From assembly GCF_030295325.1 (NCBI RefSeq), contig NZ_AP027059.1, positions 1,856,637-1,920,636 of the forward strand: 64,000 nt of DNA, given 5' to 3'. The position numbers and the translations under genes were made by a program. Origin of the DNA: Haliovirga abyssi (lineage in GTDB: Bacteria > Fusobacteriota > Fusobacteriia > Fusobacteriales > Haliovirgaceae). Under the pieces are notes generated by a model that did not search any database, was not told the DNA's origin, and saw only the letters and a program-made list of their open reading frames with translations. The first letter of the stretch is position 1. Each line of letters begins with the position of its first letter. Below, piece after piece: positions 29,708 through 37,420 of this stretch.

Positions 29708-30040
29708 TTAAATTTTTTTATCCAAAACATTTCCAATTAACTCTTCTACTCCTTTTGCTACATTTATTATCTCTTTTGCTGGAATTTGCTGTAACATTTC
29801 TCCTGTTTGTTCGTTATATATTTTAACTACCCATTTATTTGTATCGTCATCCTTTTCATATCTTATTCCTTTATCTTTATTATCGGTTTTTATCCCTAGT
29901 TCCTTAAGTTTTGTTTCTACTTTATTCTTGATATTATTATATCCTATTTTTTTATCTTTTTCTACCGCTTCTTTTGGAACTTCCATTTTTTTTATAGGTG
30001 GGCTATTCTCTAAATATGCTCCCACATTTTCAACTCTCAT
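29708..30040 (-). CDS. flaG: FlaG family protein
   Basis: 110 residues. The C-terminal half (IRYEKDDDTNKWVVKIYNEQ, then EMLQQIPAKEIINVAKGVEEL) is the FlaG domain, known to influence filament length. The N-terminal half is charged linker. It lies upstream of fliD, as in many flagellar clusters, and is probably co-transcribed with it. Confidence 0.85.
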   Translation of the reverse strand: MRVENVGAYLENSPPIKKMEVPKEAVEKDKKIGYNNIKNKVETKLKELGIKTDNKDKGIRYEKDDDTNKWVVKIYNEQTGEMLQQIPAKEIINVAKGVEELIGNVLDKKI

Positions 30041-30127
30041 TTTAATTCACCTCCAACATTTAGGAATGATTAAAAATAATCTTCCTATTTTTTTAATGTT
30101 CTTTTTTAGTTTCTATATCCCATAATA

Positions 30128-30151
30128 GCCGACTCCATATTTGGAGTCGGC
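30128..30151. terminator. Strong GC-rich hairpin after flagellin 1
   Basis: GCCGACTCC and GGAGTCGGC form a perfect 9-bp stem with a 6-nt loop, next to a second GGCCGGC palindrome. A T-run follows only on the plus strand, so on the minus strand it may work as an mRNA-stabilising or partial terminator hairpin between flagellin 1 and flaG. Confidence 0.5.
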
Positions 30152-30172
30152 CTGGCCGGCTTTTTCATTTTT

Positions 30173-30991
30173 TTATTTTAGTAAATTCAGCACACTTTGT
30201 GGCATTGAATTAGCTTGTGCTAACATCGCTGTCCCTGACTGCGAAATTATTGACTCTTTTGAATAATTCACCATTTCTTTTGACATATCTACATCTCTTA
30301 TCCTACTTTCTGCAGCCTGAAGGTTTTCAGAAGCTGTACCCAAATTATTTATTGTATGCTCCAACCTGTTTTGCATTGCTCCAAAACTAGCTCTTTGAGT
30401 AGAAACTGATGTGATAGCTGTATCAATTGTAGTTATAGCACTATTTGCAGCTGTTTGTGATGAAACTGAAATACTAGAAATCCCCAAAGCACTTGCTCTC
30501 ATACTTGAAATATTTAAGGTTACTGTTTGAGAAGCATTCGCTCCTACATGAAACGATAACCCAGTTGTTGAATATGACCCTGATAAAAGGTTCATTCCAT
30601 TAAACTGAGTTGTTTCCCCAATCCTATTCACTTCACTTACAAGCTGATTTACTTCTAATTGTATCATATCTCTATCAGAACTTGTATTAGTATCATTTGC
30701 AGATTGAACAGATAATTCTCTCATTCTTTGTAATATTGAATGAGTTTCATTTAATGCTCCTTCTGCTGTTTGTATAAGACTTATAGAATCTTGAGAATTT
30801 CTTTCTGCCATATTAAGACCATTGATCTGCCCTCTCATCTTTTCTGATATGGCTAATCCTGCTGCATCATCACCAGCTCTATTTATTCTTAAACCTGATG
30901 ATAATTTTTCCAACGATTTCGCTATAGTCCCTTCAGAATTAGTTAAATTTCGATAAGAATTCATAGCTGAAATATTATGATTTATAATCAT
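30173..30991 (-). CDS. fliC: Flagellin 1
   Basis: 272-residue short flagellin (D0 and D1 domains only). It has the conserved N-terminus MIINHNISAMNSYRNL and LEKLSSGLRINRAGDDAAGLAISEKMRGQI, and the C-terminal AAESRIRDVDMSKEMVNYSKESIISQSGTAMLAQAN. It is the most divergent of the four paralogues here. The start is the ATG at 30991 after GGAGGGGGA; the longer ORF upstream is leader. A CsrA-type hairpin and a Shine-Dalgarno-sequestering strand precede it. Confidence 0.93.
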   Translation of the reverse strand: MIINHNISAMNSYRNLTNSEGTIAKSLEKLSSGLRINRAGDDAAGLAISEKMRGQINGLNMAERNSQDSISLIQTAEGALNETHSILQRMRELSVQSANDTNTSSDRDMIQLEVNQLVSEVNRIGETTQFNGMNLLSGSYSTTGLSFHVGANASQTVTLNISSMRASALGISSISVSSQTAANSAITTIDTAITSVSTQRASFGAMQNRLEHTINNLGTASENLQAAESRIRDVDMSKEMVNYSKESIISQSGTAMLAQANSMPQSVLNLLK

Positions 30992-31142
30992 AGCAATCTC
31001 CCCCTCCATGATATTTTTTCTAAAGCATCCCTGCTTTATCATCACGCGAGATTATACCGCCGGCCAAAGTAGTATAATATCAACATGACCACCGTTAGAT
31101 TTAATTTAATTAAATCCAACAGAAGAATTTATCATGGAGGGG
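30992..31142 (-). promoter_or_regulatory. Flagellin 1 leader: CsrA hairpin and sequestered ribosome site
   Basis: The minus-strand hairpin TAAAGCA-GGGA-TGCTTTA lies at 31021-31038, 30 nt before the start. TATCATGGAGGGG at the ribosome site (31001-31013) is perfectly complementary over 13 bp to CCCCTCCATGATA at 31130-31142. Between the arms lie a GATTTAA/TTAAATC hairpin and an ATTATAC/GTATAAT hairpin with a GGCCGGC loop. Confidence 0.7.
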
Positions 31143-31156
31143 AAGAACTATTTTTT

Positions 31157-31186
31157 AGTATTAAGAGCCAAAAGGCTCTTAATACT
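31157..31186 (-). terminator. Perfect hairpin between flagellins 2 and 1
   Basis: AGTATTAAGAGCC and GGCTCTTAATACT, 13 bp with a 4-nt loop, just after the flagellin 2 stop codon. On the minus strand it is followed by A-run, not T-run, so it may be a processing or stabilising hairpin rather than a full terminator. No promoter is evident between it and the flagellin 1 leader. Confidence 0.55.
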
Positions 31187-31190
31187 TAGA

Positions 31191-32027
31191 TTATCTAAGT
31201 AATTGTAACACACCTTGTGGTTGTGCATTTGCTTGTGCTAACATTGCTGTACCTGATTGAGAAATGATCTTATTTTTACTAAATTTAACCATCTCTTTAG
31301 ACATATCAACATCTCTTATTCTGCTTTCTGCTGCTTGTAAGTTTTCTGATGATGTATTCAAATTATTTATTGTATGCTCTAATCTGTTTTGCATTGCTCC
31401 AAATTTTGATCTCTCAGCTGAAACTGACTCAATAGCTGTATTTATTGTAGTTATTGCTGTTTCTGCTGATGCTGCACTTGTTATTGATAATGCTTGTGAT
31501 GCACTTGCTCCACTTATTCCAAGAGCACTTGCTTTCATACTGTTAAATTTCAAACTTACAAATTGACCTTCATTAGCTCCTACATGAAATCTTAGACCAT
31601 TTGTAGCATAGCTTCCTGTCATCAAAGTTTTTGTATTAAACTCTGTTTGTCCAGATATTCTATCTACCTCTTGTCTTAGTCTATCCATTTCTTTTTGTAT
31701 TTCGCCTCTATCTGTTGTCGTATTTGTATCATTTGATGATTGTACTGCTAATTCTCTCATTCTTTGTAATATTGAATGTGTTTCATTTAATGCACCTTCA
31801 GCTGTTTGTATCAAACTAATAGAATCTTGTGCATTTTTTGCAGCCATGTCCAATCCTTTTACTTGTCCTCTCATTTTTTCTGATATAGCTAGTCCTGCTG
31901 CATCATCACCAGCTCTATTTATTCTTAAACCTGATGACAATTTTTCCAATGAACCATTTACATTATTATTGGTTTGAGTCAAGTTTCTAAAAGAATTCAT
32001 TGCTGACATATTGTGATTGATAATCAT
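31191..32027 (-). CDS. fliC: Flagellin 2
   Basis: 278-residue short flagellin with the same conserved termini as its neighbours (MIINHNMSAMNSFRNL; RIRDVDMSKEMVKFSKNKIISQSGTAMLAQANAQPQG split by normal variation). It is very similar to flagellin 3 throughout, including the central NGLRFHVGANE.QFVSLKFNSMKASAL segment. GGAGGGGG precedes the ATG. The leader carries the CsrA hairpin and sequestering strand. Confidence 0.95.
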   Translation of the reverse strand: MIINHNMSAMNSFRNLTQTNNNVNGSLEKLSSGLRINRAGDDAAGLAISEKMRGQVKGLDMAAKNAQDSISLIQTAEGALNETHSILQRMRELAVQSSNDTNTTTDRGEIQKEMDRLRQEVDRISGQTEFNTKTLMTGSYATNGLRFHVGANEGQFVSLKFNSMKASALGISGASASQALSITSAASAETAITTINTAIESVSAERSKFGAMQNRLEHTINNLNTSSENLQAAESRIRDVDMSKEMVKFSKNKIISQSGTAMLAQANAQPQGVLQLLR

Positions 32028-32210
32028 TTTTATAACCCCCTCCGTGTTTTTTTCCCAAGCATCCTTGCCTGAGTTGATTGTAAAAATATAGGGCCCTTAT
32101 ATTTAGCAACCATCACTAACTTCTATAAAGCTAAAAATTAACAATTGTTACTAAATGTAAAAACACGGAGGAGATATCCTTGAAAGAAAATTAAGAATAA
32201 TTTTCTTTCA
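32028..32210 (-). promoter_or_regulatory. Flagellin 2 leader: CsrA hairpin and sequestered ribosome site
   Basis: Minus-strand hairpin CAGGCA-AGGA-TGCTTG at 32056-32071, 29 nt before the start. The ribosome-site strand AAAAACACGGAGG (32039-32051) is perfectly complementary over 13 bp to CCTCCGTGTTTTT at 32159-32171. A GGGCCC-centred palindrome lies between. A 12-bp perfect hairpin (TGAAAGAAAATT/AATTTTCTTTCA) at 32181-32210 probably marks the 5' end of the leader. Confidence 0.7.
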
Positions 32211-32233
32211 TATTATTATCAAACATTTAAACT

Positions 32234-32436
32234 TAAGAACGTTTAAAAAATAATTTTCTCTTTTTTTGTTATAAAAACGCTTAAAGAACATTTAAAAAAT
32301 ATTTTCTTATATTTTGTTGTAAAAACGCTTGAATCGTTGCGTATTTTAAAACAAAAGGATAAGGTTGTTTTTAAAGCGTTCCTAAATTATTGCGTATTTT
32401 ATAACAAAATCAGAAGGTTATTTTTAAGCCATTCCT
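32234..32436. repeat. Two family A repeats, one nested inside the other
   Basis: The inner copy (about 32283-32384, flanked by TA on both sides) interrupts the outer copy. Removing it restores an outer repeat (32234-32282 joined to 32385-32436) that aligns end to end with other full copies. This shows family A moves as a unit. Confidence 0.8.
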
Positions 32437-32446
32437 TAATTTATTA

Positions 32447-33286
32447 TTACCCTCTTAGAAGTTGTAATACTCCTTGAGGTTGTGTATTTGCTTGTGCTAA
32501 CATCGCTGTACCTGATTGAGCAATAATTTTATTTTTACTAAATGCAACCATCTCTTTAGACATATCAACATCTCTTATTCTGCTTTCTGCTGCTTGTAAA
32601 TTTTCTGATGATGTACCTAAGTTATTTATTGTATGCTCTAATCTGTTTTGCATTGCTCCAAATTTTGATCTTTCAGCTGAAACTGTTTCAATAGCTGTGT
32701 TTATTGTAGTTATTGCTGTTTCTGCTGATGCTGCACTTGTTATTGATAACGCTTGCGATGCACTTGCTCCACTTATCGCTAAAGCACTTGCTTTCATACT
32801 ATTAAATTTCAAACTTACAAATTGATTTTCATTAGCTCCTACATGAAATCTTAGACCATTTGTAGCAAAACTTCCTGTCATCAAAGTCTTTGTATTAAAC
32901 TCTGTTTGATTAGATATTCTGTCTACTTCTTGTCTTAGTCTGTCCATTTCTTTTTGTATTTCGCCTCTATCTGTTGTTGTATTTGTATCATTGGCTGATT
33001 GTACTGCTAATTCTCTCATTCTTTGTAATATTGAATGTGTTTCATTTAACGCACCTTCAGCTGTTTGTATCAAACTAATAGAATCTTGTGCATTTTTCTT
33101 TGCCATATCCAGACCTTTTACTTGTCCTCTCATTTTTTCTGATATAGCTAGTCCTGCTGCATCGTCACCAGCTCTATTTATTCTCAAACCTGATGATAAT
33201 TTTTCCAATGAACCATTAATAGTCTTATTTGTTTGTGATAAATTCCTATAAGAATTCATTGCTGTTATATTATGATTGATAATCAT
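32447..33286 (-). CDS. fliC: Flagellin 3
   Basis: 279-residue short flagellin, nearly identical in sequence to flagellin 2 apart from scattered substitutions. The start is the ATG at 33286 (MIINHNITAMNSYRNL) after AAGGAGGATG; the 33 upstream codons of the open frame are leader. Separate leader with CsrA hairpin and sequestering strand. Confidence 0.95.
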   Translation of the reverse strand: MIINHNITAMNSYRNLSQTNKTINGSLEKLSSGLRINRAGDDAAGLAISEKMRGQVKGLDMAKKNAQDSISLIQTAEGALNETHSILQRMRELAVQSANDTNTTTDRGEIQKEMDRLRQEVDRISNQTEFNTKTLMTGSFATNGLRFHVGANENQFVSLKFNSMKASALAISGASASQALSITSAASAETAITTINTAIETVSAERSKFGAMQNRLEHTINNLGTSSENLQAAESRIRDVDMSKEMVAFSKNKIIAQSGTAMLAQANTQPQGVLQLLRG

Positions 33287-33437
33287 TTCCCTCATCCTCC
33301 TTGACTTTTTTTTGGCATCCCTGCCTATTACAATGTTTACCGCGCGGACTTCAACATTATAAAGTGGTTTTTTTAACCACCACAACTGAGATTAATAAAA
33401 TTAACCCCACTCATTGTGGTTAAATCTCGTCAAGGAG
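33287..33437 (-). promoter_or_regulatory. Flagellin 3 leader: CsrA hairpin and sequestered ribosome site
   Basis: Minus-strand hairpin GGCA-GGGA-TGCC at 33314-33325, 28 nt before the start. GTCAAGGAG at the ribosome site (33297-33305) is complementary over 9 bp to CTCCTTGAC at 33429-33437. Inside the loop lie further hairpins: GTGGTT/AACCAC, AATGTT/AACATT capped by CCGCGCGG, and GAGATT/AATCTC. Confidence 0.7.
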
Positions 33438-33543
33438 ATCTGATACTATCTTCCCTTTTTTATTTTATTATTTTCTTTTTACATATCAAACTATCTTAAA
33501 ATAATTTTATACCTTCCCAAATATAAAAAATTTTAAATATTAA

Positions 33544-34383
33544 CTATCCTTTCAACAGTTGCAACACTCCTTGCGGTTGTGCATTTGCTTGTGCTAACAT
33601 TGCTGTTCCTGATTGAGATATAATTTTATTTTTACTAAATTTAACCATCTCTTGAGACATATCAACATCTCTTATTCTACTTTCTGCTGCTTGTAAATTT
33701 TCTGATGCTGTTTTTAAATTATTTATTGTATGTTCTAATCTGTTTTGCATTGCTCCAAATTTCGATCTTTGTTCTGATACTGATTCAATAGCACTATTTA
33801 TTGTTGTAATTGCTGTTTCTGCTGCTGTTGCAGTTGTTATAGATATTGCTTGTGATGCACTCGCTCCACTTATTGCTAAAGAACTTGCTTTCATACTGTT
33901 TATTTTTAAACTAATAGATTGACCTTGATTTGCTCCTACTTGAAATACCATTCCTGTTGTTGCAAATGCTCCAGTCAATAGTTTTTTAGTATTAAATTCT
34001 GTACTGTCAGCTATTCTGTCGATTTCTTGTTTTAATTGATTCATCTCTTTTTGTATTTCTGATCTGTCTGATGATGTGTTAGTATCATTGGCTGCTTGAA
34101 CTGCTAATTCTCTCATTCTTTGCAATATTGAATGAGTTTCATTTAGAGCTCCTTCTCCTGTTTGTATCAAACTTATTGCATCTTGAGAATTTTTACTTGC
34201 CATATCTAACCCTCTGATTTGACCTCTCATTTTTTCTGAAATTGCTAGACCTGCTGCATCATCACCAGCTCTGTTTATTCTTAACCCTGATGATAATTTT
34301 TCTAATGATTTCGTAACACTATCATTAGTTGTTGATAGATTTTTGTAGGCATTCATAGCCACAATGTTGTGATTAATAATCAT
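33544..34383 (-). CDS. fliC: Flagellin 4
   Basis: 279-residue short flagellin, first of the four behind csrA and thus in the position of Bacillus hag. Starts MIINHNIVAMNAYKNL and ends with RIRDVDMSQEMVKFSKNKIISQSG and QPQGVLQLLKG. It is somewhat more divergent from 2 and 3 in the central part. AAGGAGGATG precedes the ATG. Confidence 0.95.
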   Translation of the reverse strand: MIINHNIVAMNAYKNLSTTNDSVTKSLEKLSSGLRINRAGDDAAGLAISEKMRGQIRGLDMASKNSQDAISLIQTGEGALNETHSILQRMRELAVQAANDTNTSSDRSEIQKEMNQLKQEIDRIADSTEFNTKKLLTGAFATTGMVFQVGANQGQSISLKINSMKASSLAISGASASQAISITTATAAETAITTINSAIESVSEQRSKFGAMQNRLEHTINNLKTASENLQAAESRIRDVDMSQEMVKFSKNKIISQSGTAMLAQANAQPQGVLQLLKG

Positions 34384-34482
34384 TTCTCTTCATCCTCCTT
34401 GATTTTTTTTGTCTTTTCGACATCCTTGTCTTTTCAAACATATAAAAAACCCTGTTTAAATTTTTCAAACAGGGTTTTTTTG
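34384..34482 (-). promoter_or_regulatory. Flagellin 4 leader: CsrA hairpin and terminator-like hairpin
   Basis: Minus-strand hairpin GACA-AGGA-TGTC at 34419-34430 contains the CsrA consensus ACAAGGATGT, 36 nt before the start; a second GGA is in the ribosome site. Just upstream, AACCCTGTTT and AAACAGGGTT (34448-34476) form a stem followed by T-run, which looks like an intrinsic terminator. There is no room for a promoter between it and the gene, so transcription must pass through it. Confidence 0.7.
34444..34481 (-). terminator. Attenuator-like terminator in the flagellin 4 leader
   Basis: 10-bp stem AACCCTGTTT/AAACAGGGTT with a 9-nt loop, T-runs on both sides. It stands between the csrA region and flagellin 4. 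Confidence 0.75.
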
Positions 34483-34520
34483 TTAGTTTAATTAAAGATT
34501 AAACTATATAATAAAACAAT

Positions 34521-35061
34521 TAAAGAGTTGCAGAAAAATAAGTTTCTTATTTTTTTAATTACTCTTTAAAACTTGTTTCATTGTATAATCAAACCTTTTA
34601 CTAATCCTTTAGTTAATTCTTAAACCTCCCTGTTTAAGGTTTTTTTATGAGGTTGACTCCTCTATTCAATTGTTAGTTATTTTTTTGCCACAAGAAAATT
34701 TCTCTTGTGGCGCGCCCAATACAATTCAAAAAGAAACAAAAATAACACTTGCTATTAGTTGGAAGTCATAAGAACCCACTAATGGCAAGTGTTAATATTT
34801 AAAAATAAATTAACAATACACTTACCGAACCATTCCTTTAGCTCTTACTTAAACCTCCTTGTTTAAGGATTTTTTATGAGGTTAGCTCCTCTATTCAACA
34901 TCTTATTTAAATTATCGTCATCTTCTTTTATTACTTTAATACTTTTTTATTTTTTTATTTCTTACTTTTTTAGAAATATTAAAAAAATAATATTCTTGTA
35001 TTTGTTCATAAAGATATTATCGTTATATATATAATTTACTTTAGCTTTTTTTGTATATTTT
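34521..35061. ncRNA. Non-coding region rich in hairpins with GGA loops
   Basis: About 540 bp without a gene between csrA and the flagellin 4 leader. It holds two copies of a 45-50-nt unit (minus strand, about 34672-34616 and 34898-34848): a GAGG..CCTC mini-hairpin, then CTTAAAC-ARGGAG-GTTTAAG with GGA in the loop (34619-34638 and 34848-34867), then CTAAAGGA. Further hairpins lie at 34688-34711 (CCACAAGA/TCTTGTGG) and 34744-34793 (AACACTTGC/GCAAGTGTT). The read as an RNA, such as a CsrA-binding leader or decoy, is inference. On the plus strand the same two hairpins are followed by T-runs. Confidence 0.45.
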
Positions 35062-35298
35062 TTATTTTTTTATTTTTTTAAATAAATTTCCTAATCCACT
35101 TATTTTTTCTTTTGAATTTTTTGCTGCTATCTCATTTTCTTTTTGAATCTCAGCATAAACTTCCGCTCTATGAACTGTTACTTTTCTAGGAGCTTTTATT
35201 CCAATCTTTACTTGATCTCCTTTTACATCTACAACAACTATTTCTATATCATCACCAATTATAATACTTTCATTTTTTTTCCTCGATAGCACTAACAT
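35062..35298 (-). CDS. csrA: Translational regulator CsrA
   Basis: 78-residue RNA-binding dimer ([35 protein letters not shown]) that binds GGA-containing hairpins and blocks translation, classically of flagellin mRNA. The N-terminal strand and the VHRAEVY segment that contact RNA are intact; the C-terminal tail is longer than the 60-65 residues of enteric CsrA, as usual when FliW is present. Its start is one base past the fliW stop, so coupled expression is likely. The four flagellin leaders downstream carry matching sites. Confidence 0.97.
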   Translation of the reverse strand: MLVLSRKKNESIIIGDDIEIVVVDVKGDQVKIGIKAPRKVTVHRAEVYAEIQKENEIAAKNSKEKISGLGNLFKKIKK

Positions 35299-35299
35299 A

Positions 35300-35761
35300 T
35301 TATTTTACCTCCTGATCAGAGGGTAAGTTTTTCTCCATCTCTTCTAATACATAATGTTTTAACTTATGTCTTGAATTTGTTGATATAACCTGTTTTGCTA
35401 TTTTTCTTTTTGCATTAATAACTATTGGTCCTTGTAGATTAGCTGTCATTTTAGAAGGATCATCTGGTATTACAACAATTGAAAATATTTCTGAATCTTC
35501 AGGTTTTGTTAATTTCAAATCCTCAGTATCTTTTTCAGAAATTTCTAAAGCATATTTTGGCATAAATTCATATGGCCTTATTATAACAAATGCCAATGCT
35601 GGTTCTTCTATTGCTTGTAACCATTTTAATGGATTTCCTTCTTCCATATTAAAAATTACATATTTTTTAATATCTTCAAATCCTAATATTCCTTCTGGAA
35701 AATTTATAATTTCCGCTTCTTCTATTTCTATTTCTCCAAATCTAGTAGTGCTTATTTTCAT
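35300..35761 (-). CDS. fliW: Flagellar assembly factor FliW, CsrA antagonist
   Basis: 153 residues with the FliW pattern ([29 protein letters not shown], then [18 protein letters not shown]). In Bacillus FliW sequesters CsrA and is itself bound by flagellin, so filament assembly sets flagellin translation. The same order yviE-fliW-csrA-flagellin is seen here. Confidence 0.95.
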   Translation of the reverse strand: MKISTTRFGEIEIEEAEIINFPEGILGFEDIKKYVIFNMEEGNPLKWLQAIEEPALAFVIIRPYEFMPKYALEISEKDTEDLKLTKPEDSEIFSIVVIPDDPSKMTANLQGPIVINAKRKIAKQVISTNSRHKLKHYVLEEMEKNLPSDQEVK

Positions 35762-35779
35762 ATTCTTCCTCCTACTTTA

Positions 35780-36358
35780 TTATCCTTTATAATTAATATT
35801 ACCACCTATAACGTTTATATTTACTTTTGGATAATTTGCTTTTATATTTATCTCGCCCATTTGAGCTGAAATATTCAATCTTTCTTTTGATATAGTTTCT
35901 ATTTTCCCTGGACTATAACTTGAAGTTACATATCCTTTCCTAACATCTATCTGAATTGGATTTTTAGGGAAAACATCTAATTTTACTTTCGCCTTTAAAT
36001 TTCTTTCTGCTTTTCTTTTAGCTATATAAGGGATGGGACTTGCACTTTTTTTATCTATTTTCATCATTGCATCACCATCACTTGCATATTCTGCTATAGC
36101 TGTGTATGAATCATTTAGACTTTGCGATGCCACTTTATCAGTCATATCCATAATATTTTTCGAATTATCTAGTTGTCTAAACGCAGGATAATTATGTATT
36201 AATAACTCAGCATCTTTTTTCTCCACTTCAAATCTATGTTCCGTTTTTATTAATTTAAAATCTCCAGTTTGACCAGTTATATTTATTTTAGGGTCTGTTT
36301 TTGTTATATTAATTTTTGCATTTATTGTCTCTATTTTTAAAGATGGAAATTCTATCAT
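35780..36358 (-). CDS. yviE: YviE-like protein (DUF6470)
   Basis: 192 residues. No signal peptide; beta-rich with several NIT and INI strand repeats, a central helical region (YTAIAEYASDGDAMMKID, then a charged stretch), and a C-terminus IKANYPKVNINVIGGNINYKG. Its place between flgL and fliW and its general pattern match the B. subtilis YviE/DUF6470 family, of unknown role. The start is the ATG at 36358, 8 nt after GAGG. Confidence 0.75.
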   Translation of the reverse strand: MIEFPSLKIETINAKINITKTDPKINITGQTGDFKLIKTEHRFEVEKKDAELLIHNYPAFRQLDNSKNIMDMTDKVASQSLNDSYTAIAEYASDGDAMMKIDKKSASPIPYIAKRKAERNLKAKVKLDVFPKNPIQIDVRKGYVTSSYSPGKIETISKERLNISAQMGEINIKANYPKVNINVIGGNINYKG

Positions 36359-36396
36359 TTTTACCACCTCAATCTTTTAAAATTTATTTTAAAAAA

Positions 36397-37392
36397 TTAT
36401 CTTAAAAAATCCATTAATGTTGGTTGAATAACTTTAGCACCAACTGATAATGACATACTTTGTACACTTTCTTGAACTTTTAAATCCATTATTGTTTTGG
36501 TTACATCTGTATCTTCTGTTCTTGATAGTAAATCAGTTATATTTATAGTTTGATTTTTTAATTTAATTTCAGCTTGATCCATTCTATTCATTTTTGCTCC
36601 AACTTCTGATCTATATCTTAAAATTTTTGTTAAACTAGTTTCTAATTGTGTAATACCATCTCCAACTGATTTTCCATCTCCATTTTTATCACTTATCTCT
36701 CCAGAATAAATTGAATCTCTTAGATCCATCATTGTTTGAAATATATTTCCAGAGTCTATAAATATTTCTTTTCCTGAAATATTAAATGAAGTTTTTACAT
36801 TTTCATCAATTTCGGCTTGCAATCTTCCTGAATCCCCATTGTATTTAACTACAGTAACATTATTATTATTAATCCCAGTTCTAACATTTCCATTTACATC
36901 TGTTAAATCTCCGCCTGGTCCACTTACTCCACTATCATTATCTCCATTGTAACTTTGAAAAGGAGCTTCAGTAGTTTCATATCCTCCAAAAATATATTTA
37001 CTTCCCACTTTGCTGTTAGCTATTCCTACTAACTCTGAAGTTAATTGAGTTATCTCATCTGCTATTGCATCTCTTGAGTTTTGTTCAAATGTTCCATTAG
37101 CTGCTTTTACAGATAACTCTCTTGTTCTCTGAAGTATATTTGTAACCTGACTAAGTGCTACATCAGTTGAATTTAATACCGTTTTTGCGTTATCAACATT
37201 TGATAAATATTGATCTATCTCTTTTAAATTACTCCTATACCCCATTGCTTTTATTGTCCCTGTAGGATCATCTTCAGGAATAGATATTCTTTTTCCAGAA
37301 GAAAGTTTATTATTTGTTTTATCTAATTTTGCTTGATTTATTTGTAAATTAGCAAGTGTGTTGGCTATAGTCATTTTATTTGTAATTCTCAT
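36397..37392 (-). CDS. flgL: Hook-filament junction protein FlgL
   Basis: 331-residue hook-associated protein 3, flagellin-like at both ends (MRITNKMTIANTLANLQINQAKLDKTNNKLSSGKR at the N-terminus and a closing coiled coil). The central domain includes IFGGYETTEAPFQSYNG. The ATG at 37392 lies 8 nt after GAGGG; the GTG upstream is inside that site. Confidence 0.95.
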   Translation of the reverse strand: MRITNKMTIANTLANLQINQAKLDKTNNKLSSGKRISIPEDDPTGTIKAMGYRSNLKEIDQYLSNVDNAKTVLNSTDVALSQVTNILQRTRELSVKAANGTFEQNSRDAIADEITQLTSELVGIANSKVGSKYIFGGYETTEAPFQSYNGDNDSGVSGPGGDLTDVNGNVRTGINNNNVTVVKYNGDSGRLQAEIDENVKTSFNISGKEIFIDSGNIFQTMMDLRDSIYSGEISDKNGDGKSVGDGITQLETSLTKILRYRSEVGAKMNRMDQAEIKLKNQTINITDLLSRTEDTDVTKTIMDLKVQESVQSMSLSVGAKVIQPTLMDFLR

Positions 37393-37420
37393 TTCTAACA
37401 CCCTCTTTATATTTTAGGTT

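Noticed and set aside
33438-33543. Sigma-28 promoter for flagellin 3 (TAAA, 16 nt, a GATAT-containing box)
   Set aside because: The -10 part is a poor match to GCCGATAA and no equal arrangement was found for the other flagellins, so it is not listed as a feature.
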